From Campylobacter concisus (GTDB lineage: Bacteria > Campylobacterota > Campylobacteria > Campylobacterales > Campylobacteraceae): a DNA stretch of 64,000 nucleotides. The notes beneath the pieces were generated by a model, which saw only the letters and a program-made list of their open reading frames with translations, made no database searches and was not told the origin of the DNA. The stretch spans positions 1 to 64,000 of the forward strand of contig NZ_JAAKZC010000002.1 in the NCBI RefSeq assembly GCF_015230015.1, in the 5' to 3' direction. Positions within the stretch are counted from its first letter, which is position 1, and each line of letters begins with the position of its first letter. Positions 35,573 to 46,037 of this stretch are shown here, in pieces. Made by a program: the position numbers and the translations under genes.

Positions 35573-36901
35573 TTGCAAGAGCTAAACAATGAGATCAGAA
35601 AAGTCCATTTCATAGGCATCGGCGGCATCGGCATCTCAGCCATCGCTAGGTTTTTACACGAAAAAGGCCACAAGATAAGCGGCAGCGACATCAAAGAGAG
35701 TAAGACGACGCTGGAGCTTCAAAATGAAGGCATCGAGGTCATCACGCCACACTGCAAAGAGGCGATAAAAGACCAAGACTTCGTGGTCTATTCAGCTGCG
35801 ATAAAAGAGGATAATATCGAGCTAGTGGAGGCCAGAAATAAGGGCATAAAGTGCTTTTCAAGAAAAGAAATTTTGCCTTATGTGCTTGAAGATAAGTGCG
35901 TTTTCGCAGTTGCTGGCGCGCACGGCAAAAGCACGACTTCAGCGATGCTAGCAAGCCTTATTGAGGGCTCAGTGATCATCGGCGCCATATCAAAGCAGTT
36001 TGGCTCAAATATGCGCTACGCCAAAAGCGACAACGTCGTATTTGAGGCTGATGAGAGCGATTCTAGCTTTCTAAACTCAAACCCATATCTAGCCATCGTC
36101 ACCAACGCAGAGCCAGAACATATGGAGCACTACGACTACGATCTAGCTAAATTTTACGCAGCCTACAAGGGCTTTTTGGAGCGCGCGAAAGTTAGGGTGA
36201 TAAACGCTGAGGACGAGTTTTTAAGCACTCTTAAGCTTGATGCGATCAGACTTTATCCAAGCACCGATATCACCGAGCTAACGATGGTTGTAAGAGACTA
36301 TCAGCCATACACTAGCTTTAACCTTAAAAATTTAGGCAAATTTGAAGCCTTTGGCATGGGCGAGCACATCGCTATAGACGCATCTTTGGCAATTCTAGCT
36401 GCGATGCACGAGACGCCGCTTAAAGACATAAGAGAAAATTTATTAAATTTTAAAGGTATCAAAAAGCGTTTTGACATCCTTAGTGCAAACAAAAATTTCG
36501 TCCTAATAGACGACTACGCGCACCATCCAACCGAGATAAAAGCGACGCTAAAATCAGTCTTTGAATACGCCAAAATTTTAGGTATAAAGAGCGTCACAGC
36601 GATATTTCAGCCACACCGCTACACAAGACTTAGCACAAATTTACCTGGCTTTAAAGAGTGCTTTAAAGGCGTTGATGAGCTTGTTATCTTGCCAGTTTAT
36701 GCAGCCGGAGAAAATCCGATCGAAGTTGATATGAAGAGCGAATTTAGCGAGTATAACCCGATCTTTACCGATAAGGTCGAGAGGGTTGAAGAGGGGATAG
36801 AATTTACAGATGAATTTGGCGTGAAAAACCGCCTAAGTGACGGCATCGTAGTTGGCTTTGGAGCGGGCGATATCAGCGTGCAGCTAAGAGGCGGATATTA
36901 A
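35573..36901 (+). CDS. murC: UDP-N-acetylmuramate--L-alanine ligase
   Basis: 442 residues, cytoplasmic Mur ligase adding L-Ala to UDP-MurNAc with ATP. N-terminal G-I-G-G-I-G-I-S, the P-loop A-G-A-H-G-K-S-T-T-S near residue 118, E-A-D-E-S-D and D-D-Y-A-H-H-P-T-E are visible. The start is TTG with an AAGGAT site. It overlaps the next gene by one base (TAATG). The virus now separates it from the genes that would normally lie upstream. Confidence 0.97.
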   Translation: MQELNNEIRKVHFIGIGGIGISAIARFLHEKGHKISGSDIKESKTTLELQNEGIEVITPHCKEAIKDQDFVVYSAAIKEDNIELVEARNKGIKCFSRKEILPYVLEDKCVFAVAGAHGKSTTSAMLASLIEGSVIIGAISKQFGSNMRYAKSDNVVFEADESDSSFLNSNPYLAIVTNAEPEHMEHYDYDLAKFYAAYKGFLERAKVRVINAEDEFLSTLKLDAIRLYPSTDITELTMVVRDYQPYTSFNLKNLGKFEAFGMGEHIAIDASLAILAAMHETPLKDIRENLLNFKGIKKRFDILSANKNFVLIDDYAHHPTEIKATLKSVFEYAKILGIKSVTAIFQPHRYTRLSTNLPGFKECFKGVDELVILPVYAAGENPIEVDMKSEFSEYNPIFTDKVERVEEGIEFTDEFGVKNRLSDGIVVGFGAGDISVQLRGGY

Positions 36902-37218
36902 TGGATCTAAGTAGTTTCAAGCCTCAAGATGAAAATGAAATTTTAAAAGAGATAAAAGAAAAAGAGCTAAGCGAGGATAAAATTTCTAGCCTTATAAATT
37001 TAGGCAAAAAAGATATTTTGATCGCGCTTGCAAGGTCACAAAAGCTAAATAGCGCTCAGATAAAAGATATGCTGCCAAATGCCCCATATCTAGCCGTTTG
37101 CCTGCTAGTTGAAAAGCAAGACATTAGCGAAGTGAAAGCAGAAATTTTAGAAAAGATCAAGCCTCATCCTGAGCTTTACAAGGAGCTCATCGCAAAATAT
37201 AAAGGCGTAAAATGGTAA
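36901..37218 (+). CDS. Hypothetical protein downstream of murC
   Basis: 105 residues, helical and charged, HEAT-like in appearance, without a signal peptide. It is translated in overlap with murC (TAATG) and overlaps the following membrane gene by 7 bases. No family recognised. Confidence 0.75.
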   Translation: MDLSSFKPQDENEILKEIKEKELSEDKISSLINLGKKDILIALARSQKLNSAQIKDMLPNAPYLAVCLLVEKQDISEVKAEILEKIKPHPELYKELIAKYKGVKW

Positions 37219-37556
37219 GAAATTTGATAATAATCGCCGGCGTGATACTGCTTTTTGGAGCGATCTGGGCGATAAAAGATGAAAAGATCAGCAAAAGCAT
37301 AAAAGCACTCGTTAGCGCGGTGCTTGTAGTGATCCTTGTTTGCGTCTATTTTTACGAGGAGAATTTATCAAAAAACGAGGACGCCATCTCAAAGCTAGTG
37401 ACCGACTTTAAGCAGGGTAAAACACTAAAATGTGGCGAATACAACGTGAGCGCTGAGAAATTTAACTACGAATTTGGCACGGCGTCATTTTTGCCAAAAC
37501 GAGAATTTAGTGATCTTGCAGGTCTCATCGTACCTATAAAAAGTTGCGAGCAATGA
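37212..37556 (+). CDS. Small membrane protein between murC and mutS2
   Basis: 114 residues with two hydrophobic segments (about 4-20 and 30-50) and a C-terminal soluble domain carrying two Cys. I recall a small integral membrane protein at this place in C. jejuni. Function unknown. Its TGA overlaps the mutS2 ATG. Confidence 0.75.
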   Translation: MVRNLIIIAGVILLFGAIWAIKDEKISKSIKALVSAVLVVILVCVYFYEENLSKNEDAISKLVTDFKQGKTLKCGEYNVSAEKFNYEFGTASFLPKREFSDLAGLIVPIKSCEQ

Positions 37557-39754
37557 ACGATATATTTGCAAAGCTCGATCTGGGCGAGTATCTGGATAAA
37601 TTTAACTCCTTTTTAGCAAGGCAAAAACCGCTATTTTTACAAGGCGACAGCAAAATTCACTTTGAAAACATCAGCGAGCTTTCAAAGTATGATTTTAAGG
37701 CACCTGACGAGATAAAAGAGCTTGATGACGCGCTTATGAGACTTAGTAAGCAAGCGGTGCTTCACATCAGTGAAATTTACGAGTTTGCAAAGATCATTAA
37801 GTATTTTTCATATCTAAAAAAGCAAAAATTTGAAGGCAGGCTTGGCGAGTGGATCGCAAAGGTCGAAATCCCTGAAGCGATGAGCCAGATGGCAAACAGC
37901 TTTGATGAAAACGGCGAGTTTAGCGACAGCGTGGATGAGAGATTTTACGCGATAAAGCAGGCTTTTAGCGAGAAAAAGCGCCAGATCGACGCCGAGCTTA
38001 AAAAGCTCATCTACTCAAAGCATATCACGCCATATCTAGTCGATACCCAGACGCACTACATCAACTCACAAGAGGCACTTTTGGTGCGTGGCGGCTTTAA
38101 TCACGCCCTAAAAGGCACCGTGATCGCTAGAAGCTCGGGCGGCTACTTCTACGTCGCACCTGCAAGCACTGAGCGCCTAAAAAAGGAGCAAAGCGAGCTA
38201 CTTGATAGAAAAGAGGAGATCATTTTTGAGCACTGCAAGAAATTTAGCCTGCAGATGAGCAAGAGCCTGCTTTTTTTGAAATTTATAAATAACGCTTTTG
38301 ATCAGTTTGACGCCTATCAAGCGCGCGTAAATTTGGCTAGGTCACGTGACTATGAGTTTGTTTTGCCAAACAGCTCGCACGTCATAAAGCTTGAGAAATT
38401 TGCCCACCCAGCGCTTAAAAATCCAAAGAGCGTGAGTGTGGATTTTAGTAAAAAGGTGCTTCTCATCACCGGCGTAAATGCTGGCGGTAAGTCGATGCTT
38501 TTAAAATCAATCATCTCAGCCACGCTGCTTGCAAAGTATCTGCTGCCTATGCGTATCGACGCAAACCGCTCAAGCATCGGCTCTTTTAAAGAATTTGACG
38601 CGATCATAGAAGATCCGCAAAGTGTGAAAAACGACATCTCGACCTTTGCTGGCAGGATGGTGCATTTTGCAAGGCTTTTTACTAAAAAATCGATCATCAT
38701 CGGTATCGACGAGATCGAGCTTGGCACCGACTTTGAGGAGGCTGCGAGCTTGTATGGCGTCATGATAGAGCGCCTCATCACTCAAGATATCAAAATGATC
38801 ATCACGACCCACCACAAGCGCCTTGCGATGTTGCTAGCTAAAAATCCAGAGGTTGAGCTAGTGGCGGCACTTTACGACGAGGCGGCCCAAAGGCCTAAAT
38901 TTGAGTTTTTAAAAGGTACGATCGGCAAGTCTTACGCCTTTGAAACGGCGGCAAGATACGGCATATCTCAAAATTTAGTGGCACAGGCAAAGAAAATTTA
39001 TGGCGAAGATAAAGAGAATTTAAACGAGATCATCACAAAGACGCTAAATTTACAAACAAAGCTTGACGAGGGGATAAAAGAGGTCACGGCAAAAGAGGAG
39101 CGGCTAGAGCGCTTGCTTGAGGAGCAAAAAGAGCTAAAAGAGAAAAATGAGATCAAGCTAAATGCGACTATTTCGCGCCTTGAAAAAGAGTATTTTGACG
39201 CGATAAATGCGGCAAAAGCTGTTATAAATTTCAAAGATATAAAAGACAAGCAAAGGGCGCTAAACGTGGCAAATGAGAAAAAAGCTGCCATCGTTAAGCC
39301 TAAAAAAACTGAGCGCGAGAGCCTAAAAGTAGGCGATAGAGTGAAGTATGAAAATATAAAAGGCACGGTTTTAAGCATCTCTAAAAATGACGCTATGATC
39401 GAGTCAAATGGTATAAATTTACGTGTGCCACTCGAGCTTTTAAGAAAAAATGGCAACGAAGTAGTCTTGCCTAAAAAAGGTGGCGTAAGTTTAAGTGTAG
39501 ATAAGCCAAAAACGGCCTCGCTCTCGCTTGATCTGCACGGTATGAGAGCTGACGAGGCGATAGCAAAGCTTGATAAATTTATCTCAGATAGTCTTGTTAT
39601 GGGATTTGACGAGGTTAGCGTATTTCACGGCATCGGTACTGGCAAGCTAGCCTTTGCAGTCAAAAATTTCTTAAAAGAGCATCCAAGCGTGAAAGAATTT
39701 CACGATGCACCGGCAAATCAAGGCGGATACGGTGCAAAGATCGTTAAGCTTTGA
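37553..39754 (+). CDS. mutS2: MutS2 family ATPase/Smr endonuclease
   Basis: 733 residues from the ATG at 37553, which overlaps the preceding TGA (ATGA); a TTG three codons upstream is less likely. Walker A is T-G-V-N-A-G-G-K-S-M near residue 307, Walker B is I-G-I-D-E-I-E-L-G-T-D-F, then a coiled coil (about 500-580). The C-terminal Smr domain has S-L-D-L-H-G-M-R and H-G-I-G-T-G-K-L. MutS2 suppresses homologous recombination or rescues collided ribosomes in other species, and is not part of mismatch repair. Confidence 0.95.
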   Translation: MNDIFAKLDLGEYLDKFNSFLARQKPLFLQGDSKIHFENISELSKYDFKAPDEIKELDDALMRLSKQAVLHISEIYEFAKIIKYFSYLKKQKFEGRLGEWIAKVEIPEAMSQMANSFDENGEFSDSVDERFYAIKQAFSEKKRQIDAELKKLIYSKHITPYLVDTQTHYINSQEALLVRGGFNHALKGTVIARSSGGYFYVAPASTERLKKEQSELLDRKEEIIFEHCKKFSLQMSKSLLFLKFINNAFDQFDAYQARVNLARSRDYEFVLPNSSHVIKLEKFAHPALKNPKSVSVDFSKKVLLITGVNAGGKSMLLKSIISATLLAKYLLPMRIDANRSSIGSFKEFDAIIEDPQSVKNDISTFAGRMVHFARLFTKKSIIIGIDEIELGTDFEEAASLYGVMIERLITQDIKMIITTHHKRLAMLLAKNPEVELVAALYDEAAQRPKFEFLKGTIGKSYAFETAARYGISQNLVAQAKKIYGEDKENLNEIITKTLNLQTKLDEGIKEVTAKEERLERLLEEQKELKEKNEIKLNATISRLEKEYFDAINAAKAVINFKDIKDKQRALNVANEKKAAIVKPKKTERESLKVGDRVKYENIKGTVLSISKNDAMIESNGINLRVPLELLRKNGNEVVLPKKGGVSLSVDKPKTASLSLDLHGMRADEAIAKLDKFISDSLVMGFDEVSVFHGIGTGKLAFAVKNFLKEHPSVKEFHDAPANQGGYGAKIVKL

Positions 39755-39802
39755 GCTAAATTTTTAATTAAAAAATGAAAGAAATTTTTTATTTAGCTTG
39801 GA

Positions 39803-39808
39803 TATAAT
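39803..39808 (+). promoter_or_regulatory. Putative -10 box for the LapD-like gene
   Basis: Perfect TATAAT 43 bases upstream of the ATG, in an A/T-rich region following mutS2. The ribosome site GAAAGGAAG lies at about 39832. Confidence 0.55.
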
Positions 39809-39850
39809 CCAGTAGAAAAATTTAAATTTAAGAAAGGAAGTTTAAACTTT

Positions 39851-41761
39851 ATGCCAGGTGACGAATCGCAAAAAAAGCACTTTAGTACGGTAAAAATAGT
39901 CGCTTTGGTCGTGGTTTTGCTTTTTGCATTTTTCTTAACTGAAAATTTAATCGTCTATTCGTATAAATACAACAACGCACTCTCTACAAACAACTTTGGC
40001 CTCAAAAAAAAGACCGAGTATCTAACATCTCAATATGTAAATTATCTTAAAAATATAAGTAAATTTAACATTATAGATTTTCAAAATTATATAACCGATA
40101 ACGCTTTTGGCGATGTCTTTTTACTAAAAGAAAATGGTAAAAATGGCTTTAAGATAGAGGCATCGTCAGACAAAAGCCTCGTAAATAAAGACTACGAAGA
40201 CAAGAGCTGTGGCGACATCTACTCGCATGATTTTCAAAAGAATTATTTTTGGGCTGAAATTTTGCCAGAAAATAGCGCCAAAGTATGTATGTTTGTTGCC
40301 GTGAACGACTATATTTTGGGCTTTAAAGCGCATATAGATCAAAGGATAACTGGCACTAGCGACCAATTTTATTTTCAGTGGCTGATGAAAAACATGACTC
40401 TTACTTTGATCTTAAGCTCGATCGGTCTATTTTTAGGGCTTGCGGTCTGTCTTTGGTTTGTATTTAAGTATCTAAACATCAAATTTGACTATCTAAAAGT
40501 AAAAGAAGAGAGCACTATTAAGATCGCTGAACTAAAAGAGAGGCTATACATCGATCCGATGACTGGACTTTTTAACAAGGCAGCACTCATAAAAGATGTG
40601 AGCGAGTATAAATATCCAAAAGTGATACTTATGGATATCGATGATTTTGGCAAGATGAACGACTACTACGGCAAATACGTGTGTGACCAGATACTAAAAC
40701 AGATGGCAAATCTCATCAAAGAATTTGCCAAAAATGAGAATATGAAGGCTTATTGTATCGAGGCGGACAGGTTTGCTTTGGTCGAAGATAATAACGACTT
40801 TATCGACAGATACGAGGAGCTAGCTGAAAATTTACTAGATATCTTTAAAGGCAGGATGCTTAGCATAAAAGATGAAAATGGCGTAGAGGTCGATGATATA
40901 GAAATTCACAACACCATAGGCTTTGCGCTTGATAGTGACCAGACTTTAAGAAAGGCAACCATCGCGCTAAAATCAGCTAAAACGCTTGATAAAGACTATG
41001 TTTGCTACTTTAAAGGGCTAAGTCAAAAGGATGAATACGCAAATCAGATCGAGCGCTCAAAACTGATCCAAAATGCGACTATAAACGACAACATCGTGCC
41101 GTATTTTCAGCCGATATTTGACGAGAAAAAGATCCCTATAAAATATGAATGCTTGATAAGAATTTTAGACCGCGACGATGTCATCTCACCAAGCGTATTT
41201 TTGGATATCTCAAAGCGTATCAAGCGTTACGCAGACCTTGAAAAACAACTCATTAAAAAGTGCTTTGAGCACCTCACTGAAGATCCAAATTTGGTTCTTT
41301 CTATAAATTTAAGCAGCCGAGATATGATAGATGGCGACGTTAGCGCACTTGTTTTAAATTTGCTAAACAAGCACAATGTCGCTGGCAGGATAGTTTTTGA
41401 GATAGTTGAAGACGAGGAGCTAAAGAGCGCTGAGCGCGTCTCAGTCTTTGTTGAGCGTGCAAAGAGCATGGGTGCTATGATAGCGATCGACGACTTTGGC
41501 TCTGGCTACTCAAATTTCTCTTACATCATAAAGATCAAGCCAGACTACGTGAAGATCGACGGCTCTATCATCAAAGATATCGATATCAATAAAGACTCAT
41601 ACGCCATCGCAAGCGCGATCGTGGCATTTGCAAAGGATCTTGGCATAAAAACGATCGCAGAGTATGTTCATTCTAAAGAAATCTTTAACGTCTGTAAGGA
41701 GATAGGCATCGACGAATTCCAGGGATTTTACTTGGGAATTCCTTCTAAAAAGGCGTTTTAG
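39851..41761 (+). CDS. Membrane GGDEF/EAL protein with LapD-like topology
   Basis: 636 residues: membrane helix (about 14-34), periplasmic domain (about 35-175) with a C-G/C-M Cys pair, second helix (about 178-200), then GGDEF and EAL domains. The GGDEF site is degenerate (E-A-D-R-F at 304-308), so no cyclase activity is expected. The EAL motif is E-C-L at 433-435, D-D-F-G-S-G is intact, and A-E-Y-V-H has His in place of the second Glu. A periplasmic domain with a degenerate cyclase suits a cyclic-di-GMP receptor such as LapD. The stop overlaps dapE (TAGTG). Confidence 0.88.
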   Translation: MPGDESQKKHFSTVKIVALVVVLLFAFFLTENLIVYSYKYNNALSTNNFGLKKKTEYLTSQYVNYLKNISKFNIIDFQNYITDNAFGDVFLLKENGKNGFKIEASSDKSLVNKDYEDKSCGDIYSHDFQKNYFWAEILPENSAKVCMFVAVNDYILGFKAHIDQRITGTSDQFYFQWLMKNMTLTLILSSIGLFLGLAVCLWFVFKYLNIKFDYLKVKEESTIKIAELKERLYIDPMTGLFNKAALIKDVSEYKYPKVILMDIDDFGKMNDYYGKYVCDQILKQMANLIKEFAKNENMKAYCIEADRFALVEDNNDFIDRYEELAENLLDIFKGRMLSIKDENGVEVDDIEIHNTIGFALDSDQTLRKATIALKSAKTLDKDYVCYFKGLSQKDEYANQIERSKLIQNATINDNIVPYFQPIFDEKKIPIKYECLIRILDRDDVISPSVFLDISKRIKRYADLEKQLIKKCFEHLTEDPNLVLSINLSSRDMIDGDVSALVLNLLNKHNVAGRIVFEIVEDEELKSAERVSVFVERAKSMGAMIAIDDFGSGYSNFSYIIKIKPDYVKIDGSIIKDIDINKDSYAIASAIVAFAKDLGIKTIAEYVHSKEIFNVCKEIGIDEFQGFYLGIPSKKAF

Positions 41762-42852
41762 TGGTAGTTAGCTTTTTAAAAGAGCTTTTAAGCTTTCGCT
41801 CTATCACGCCAGATGATGCAGGCAGCTTGGAGTTTATCGCTAAATTTTTGCCTGATTTTGAGGCTAAATTTATAGAAAAAAACGGCACAAAAAATATCAT
41901 ACTTTCTAAAATTTATGGAGACGGGGAGCATCTAGCCTTTGCAGGACACGTCGATGTCGTGCCTCCAGGAGATGGCTGGGAGAGCGAGCCATTTACCCCG
42001 CTAGAAAAAGATGGCTACATCTACGCAAGGGGCGCGCAGGATATGAAAAGTGGCGTGGCCGCCTTTGTTTGTGCTGCTAAAGATGTAAAATTTGATGGCA
42101 AGCTAAGTCTTATCTTAACAAGTGACGAAGAGGGCGATGGCACTTATGGCACGCCTTTGGCACTTGAATATCTGCGTGAGATAGGGGATCTGCCCAAATT
42201 TTGCGTCGTGGCTGAGCCAACTTGTGATAAGAAATTTGGCGATAGCATAAAAGTCGGCAGACGTGGCTCGATAAATGGTAAGATCGTGATAAAGGGCGTT
42301 CAAGGTCACGTGGCATACCCAGAAAAATGCGTAAATCCAGTAAATTTGATAGCTCCACTTTTAAGTAAGATAGCTGATCACGATATGGACGGAGGGAGCG
42401 AGTTTTTTAGCCCAAGCAAGATCGTGGTGACGGACATTCGTGGTGGCATGCAGGTTTGCAACGTCACGCCAAGCGAGCTTAGCATAATGTTTAACGTTAG
42501 AAACTCAAATTTAACCGATGTAAATGACGTTGAGAGATATCTTAGAAGCGTTTTAGATGGGCTTAGCTACGAGCTTAGCATAAAGCAAAGCTCGAAGAGA
42601 TTTTTAACGAACAAAGATAGCAAGATCGTAAGAAATTTAATGGCATCTGTCACAAAGATCACCGGTGCTGCGCCACTTTTAAACACAAAGGGTGGCACGA
42701 GCGATGCAAGGCACTTTGCTGAATTTGGCGTAGATGCGATAGAATTTGGCGTCATAAACGACCGCATACACGCCAAAAACGAAAGAGTTAGCGTTGATGA
42801 AGTAAATAAACTTTATGAAGTTTTTAAAGACCTGATAGAAAATTTTCATTAA
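41761..42852 (+). CDS. dapE: Succinyl-diaminopimelate desuccinylase
   Basis: 363 residues, M20 metallopeptidase family. It frees LL-diaminopimelate for lysine and peptidoglycan synthesis. Zinc ligands are visible in [28 protein letters not shown] and the C-terminal [15 protein letters not shown] start overlapping the TAG of the LapD-like gene, so translation is coupled. Confidence 0.95.
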   Translation: MVVSFLKELLSFRSITPDDAGSLEFIAKFLPDFEAKFIEKNGTKNIILSKIYGDGEHLAFAGHVDVVPPGDGWESEPFTPLEKDGYIYARGAQDMKSGVAAFVCAAKDVKFDGKLSLILTSDEEGDGTYGTPLALEYLREIGDLPKFCVVAEPTCDKKFGDSIKVGRRGSINGKIVIKGVQGHVAYPEKCVNPVNLIAPLLSKIADHDMDGGSEFFSPSKIVVTDIRGGMQVCNVTPSELSIMFNVRNSNLTDVNDVERYLRSVLDGLSYELSIKQSSKRFLTNKDSKIVRNLMASVTKITGAAPLLNTKGGTSDARHFAEFGVDAIEFGVINDRIHAKNERVSVDEVNKLYEVFKDLIENFH

Positions 42853-42936
42853 TCTCTTTTATCATCAAATAGTTAAATTTAAACATCATCGCTGGTGTTG
42901 TTGGCTTATTTGCTGGCGTCTTTGTGGGACGAGCTT

Positions 42937-43240
42937 TTAAGAAAAATAGCTACATTTTGCCTGAGAGCAAAACTGCTTCACTATATAGACCACGCTTATT
43001 ACCGCAACCACCGCTAAAATGGTGATCGTTATTATTAGAAGCGTCTGTTTGTCAGGATTTAAGCCTAGAAAGTAGCCAACTCCAAGCAAAACAGCACACC
43101 AAACCCCAGCACTAAGCGGGATATGTAGGCAAAATCTAAAAATATTCATCCTGGCAAGTCCAGCTGGCATGCTGATGTACTACGAATTTCAGGGATAAGG
43201 CGTGAGTTATACCTGCAAATTTGCCGTATTTTAGATGATC
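42937..43240 (-). pseudogene. DedA-family membrane protein remnant
   Basis: Reading leftward in shifting frames gives K-Y-G-K-F-A, then R-L-I-P-E-I-R-S-T-S, then M-P-A-G-L-A-R-M-N-I-F-R-F and W-C-A-V-L-L-G-V-G-Y-F-L-G. This is the C-terminal half of a DedA protein with at least two frameshifts (near 43170 and 43210). The N-terminal half is missing. Not functional. Confidence 0.7.
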
Positions 43241-43286
43241 CCACGCCCAAAAAAGTAGCAAATACACTGCAAAGGCGATAGGGCTT

Positions 43287-43666
43287 TTGCCACCGATCAT
43301 CGCTATTTTGCTTTTACTAGCACTTATCTTTGGTCTAAAACTTGGCGAAAATAGCGCATTTATGCAAAGAAGTAAATTTTGCTCAGTGGGAGCTATCAGC
43401 AAAATTTTTGAGCGTGACTTTTCGATGTTTTATGGCATAGTCTCTATCGTCCTTTTTGCAAGCATCACAAATTTAGTGCTAAATCAATACAAATTTGGCT
43501 TTGAGGCTCGGCTCTTTTTGTTTTGGGCATGGGCGCAGGTGCTGCTATAAGTCATAACTTTGCGCTTGCAAGCTCAGGAGCTGGCATCACACCTTTTACT
43601 CCGTGTGCCGTAGTGCTTGGCTTTATTTGTGCTATCTATGTTGAATTTTTCACTAAAAAAGCTTAA
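43287..43666 (+). pseudogene. YedE/FdhT-type selenium- or sulfur-related membrane protein remnant
   Basis: The plus strand reads N-S-A-F-M-Q-R-S-K-F-C-S-V-G-A in one frame up to about 43520. It continues in another frame with G-M-G-A-G-A-A-I-S-H-N-F-A-L-A-S-S to the stop at 43664-43666. Both parts match the YedE family (FdhT, linked to selenium and formate dehydrogenase in Campylobacter). A frameshift and lost middle portions make it a pseudogene. A possible earlier piece (A-G-V-V-G-L-F-A-G-V-F) lies at about 42880. Confidence 0.6.
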
Positions 43667-43724
43667 TTAAATTTGGCTGCTTTTGCAGGTTTTTGCTTAT
43701 AAATTTTAAATTTAAATTTTAGAG

Positions 43725-43752
43725 AAATTTAGCCACCAAAGTGGCTAAATTT
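43725..43752. terminator. Terminator downstream of the SurA-like gene
   Basis: Perfect 12-bp stem AAATTTAGCCAC / GTGGCTAAATTT with a CAAA loop, ending 5 bases before the minus-strand stop codon at 43757. Confidence 0.8.
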
Positions 43753-43756
43753 GAAG

Positions 43757-44587
43757 TTATCTTAGGATTTGAATTTTTGCTTTTGCGCGGAGTTTTTCGA
43801 AGTAATCACTCATTAATTTTTCTTGCTCACCTTGGTAAAGCTCGTTTATAACGTTATCTTTTACATCAGCAAAGCTTGGTGTGTATGAGCCGATCTTCTC
43901 TTTTACTAAAAACATATCAAAGCTGTCAGGTCCTTGCAAAGGCTGTGTGTAGTCGCCGTTATTTGTGCTTGAGATGATCGCAGCAAGTCTTGGATCTATA
44001 CTTTGATAGTCCAAACTAACCTCTTGCGTTTGCACGCCGTCTAGTAGCTTCGGACTTGTCTTTTGAGCTTCAAGTAGATTGGGGTCTTTTGCTCTATAAA
44101 CTACGACTCTAGCGGTGCTAAAAACCTTAAATTTATCAGGATTAGCGTCAAAATATGCCTTTGCTTTTTGCTCGTTTATATTCTTGCCAGCCTCAGCAGC
44201 TATGCTTTTATAAAGTTTTTCTTGAAGCATCTTGTGCTCTAGGTTGTTTTTAAAGTCCAAAAAGTCCATGCCTTGAGCTTGGATAGAGCTTCTAAACTGA
44301 GAATTTGTCATGCCATTTTGCTTTGCGATCGCCTCGATCCTATCATTTAGCTCAAAAGGTGTCACGCTTAAATTTAAGTTTTTTATCTGAGCATCTTCAA
44401 GCCTATCTCTGATAAGTAAATTTAAAGCGTCCTGCTCTGTTGTCTTTAGCTGTTCCTTCAAGCTATAAACCTCGTAAAGCGTGATAGGCTCGTTCTCCAC
44501 GATAGCTGCGATGCCGTTTATCATCTGAGCTGAATATAAATTTAAGGCACTTAACACGCCAGCAGCCAAAAAGAGCAATTTTTTCAT
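43757..44587 (-). CDS. SurA-like periplasmic peptidyl-prolyl isomerase/chaperone
   Basis: 276 residues from the ATG at 44587 (AAAGG site); the frame extends 15 codons further but without a good start. A signal peptide (about 1-20) is followed by a SurA N-terminal domain (N-G-I-A-A-I-V-E-N-E-P-I-T) and a parvulin-like domain with substitutions. I recall the C. jejuni homologue as a SurA-like PPIase next to gltX. It should help fold outer-membrane proteins. Divergent from gltX. Confidence 0.85.
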   Translation of the reverse strand: MKKLLFLAAGVLSALNLYSAQMINGIAAIVENEPITLYEVYSLKEQLKTTEQDALNLLIRDRLEDAQIKNLNLSVTPFELNDRIEAIAKQNGMTNSQFRSSIQAQGMDFLDFKNNLEHKMLQEKLYKSIAAEAGKNINEQKAKAYFDANPDKFKVFSTARVVVYRAKDPNLLEAQKTSPKLLDGVQTQEVSLDYQSIDPRLAAIISSTNNGDYTQPLQGPDSFDMFLVKEKIGSYTPSFADVKDNVINELYQGEQEKLMSDYFEKLRAKAKIQILR

Positions 44588-44657
44588 AATGAAACCTTTA
44601 TTTAAGTATTTAGTAAATATAATTTTGGGCAATTATAACATAAAAATAAGGCACAAA

Positions 44658-46037
44658 ATGATAGTTACTAGATTTGCTCCGTCGCCTACTGGATACCTAC
44701 ATATAGGCGGACTTAGGACAGCTCTTTATAATTATTTATACGCAAGAGCTAACAATGGAAAATTTCTGCTCCGCATCGAAGATACTGACTTAAAACGAAA
44801 CTCAGAAGAAGCCACGCAAGCCATAAAAGAGGCATTTGCTTGGTGCAAGCTAGATCACGACGGCGAAGTGACCTATCAGTCAAAGAGGTTTGATCTTTAC
44901 AAAGAGTACGTTAAAAAGCTGCTTGATGAGGGCAAAGCCTACAAATGCTACATGAGCAAAGAGGAGCTTGAGGAGCTTAGAGCTAGCCAAGAGGCAAGAA
45001 AAGAGCGCCCAAAATATGATAATAGATATAGAGATTTTACTGGCACGCCTCCAGCTGGCATCGAGCCAGTCATCCGTATAAAAGCCCCACTTAGCGGCGA
45101 GATCGTCATACATGACGGCATAAAGGGCGAGGTTAAATTTAAGGTTGAAGATATCTTAGATGACTTCATCATCGCAAGAAGCGACGGCACACCGACATAT
45201 AACTTCACAGTCGTGATAGATGATGCGCTAATGGGCGTAACAGACGTTATTCGCGGCGATGACCACCTATCAAATACCCCAAAACAGATCGTTCTTTACG
45301 AGGCACTTGGCTTTAAGGTGCCAAAATTTTATCACGTCGCTATGATAAACGGCGAGGACGGCAAAAAGCTTAGCAAAAGACATGGCGCAACTGACGTTAT
45401 GGAGTATAAAAAGATGGGCTACTTGCCTGAAGCGCTCTTAAATTTTCTCGTTCGTCTTGGCTGGAGCCACGGCGATGATGAGATTTTTACTATCGAGGAT
45501 ATGCTTAAATACTTCAATCCAAACGATATCAACAAAAGTTCAAGCACCTATAACGCTCAAAAGCTTGACTGGTTAAATTCTCACTATATAAAAACTTTGC
45601 CTTACGAAAGGCTAGCGCACGATATGCTTGAATTTGGCGTGGATTTTAAGGCTTTGGTAAAGGGCGAGCTACTGCTAAATTCGCTCCGTGAGAGATCAAA
45701 GACACTAATTGAAATGGCAAATAGCGCAAATGCTATCATCAACGCTCCAAAAAGCTACGACGAGAAAGCATGGGCTAAATTTATAAATGAAAATAGCAAA
45801 GAAATTTTGGCGAAATTTGCTCAAATTTTAGACCGTGACCTTGATGCTAAAGGCTATGAGGAGCTAACTAATAAATTCTTAGAGCAAAATGGCTTAAAAC
45901 TAAAAGACCTAGCTCAGGCCCTAAGGATAGCGCTAACTGGCTCAAGCGTGAGCCCAAGTATATTCGAAGTGCTTGAAGTAGTAGGTAGCAACGAGATCAA
46001 AAACAGAATACAAAATTTATTAAAGGAAGAGAAATGA
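44658..46037 (+). CDS. gltX: Glutamyl-tRNA synthetase
   Basis: 459 residues from the ATG at 44658 (AAGG upstream). The longer frame from 44589 overlaps the divergent gene start and is rejected. [11 protein letters not shown] (HIGH) and K-K-L-S-K-R-H-G (KMSKS-like) are present. Campylobacter often has two GltX copies, one of which mischarges tRNA(Gln) for GatCAB; which copy this is cannot be decided here. It overlaps the malic enzyme gene by 4 bases. Confidence 0.97.
   Translation: MIVTRFAPSPTGYLHIGGLRTALYNYLYARANNGKFLLRIEDTDLKRNSEEATQAIKEAFAWCKLDHDGEVTYQSKRFDLYKEYVKKLLDEGKAYKCYMSKEELEELRASQEARKERPKYDNRYRDFTGTPPAGIEPVIRIKAPLSGEIVIHDGIKGEVKFKVEDILDDFIIARSDGTPTYNFTVVIDDALMGVTDVIRGDDHLSNTPKQIVLYEALGFKVPKFYHVAMINGEDGKKLSKRHGATDVMEYKKMGYLPEALLNFLVRLGWSHGDDEIFTIEDMLKYFNPNDINKSSSTYNAQKLDWLNSHYIKTLPYERLAHDMLEFGVDFKALVKGELLLNSLRERSKTLIEMANSANAIINAPKSYDEKAWAKFINENSKEILAKFAQILDRDLDAKGYEELTNKFLEQNGLKLKDLAQALRIALTGSSVSPSIFEVLEVVGSNEIKNRIQNLLKEEK

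Larger units (their letters stand above)
42853..43756. other. Gene graveyard between dapE and the PPIase gene
   Basis: About 900 bp with no intact gene. It contains the two remnants listed separately (DedA, YedE/FdhT), a short membrane-type fragment near 42880, A/T-rich filler, and the terminator at 43725-43752. Confidence 0.7.

Noticed and set aside
44589-44657. 23-residue N-terminal extension of gltX
   Set aside because: It would overlap the divergent PPIase start, and a good ribosome site precedes the ATG at 44658, where the canonical GltX N-terminus begins.
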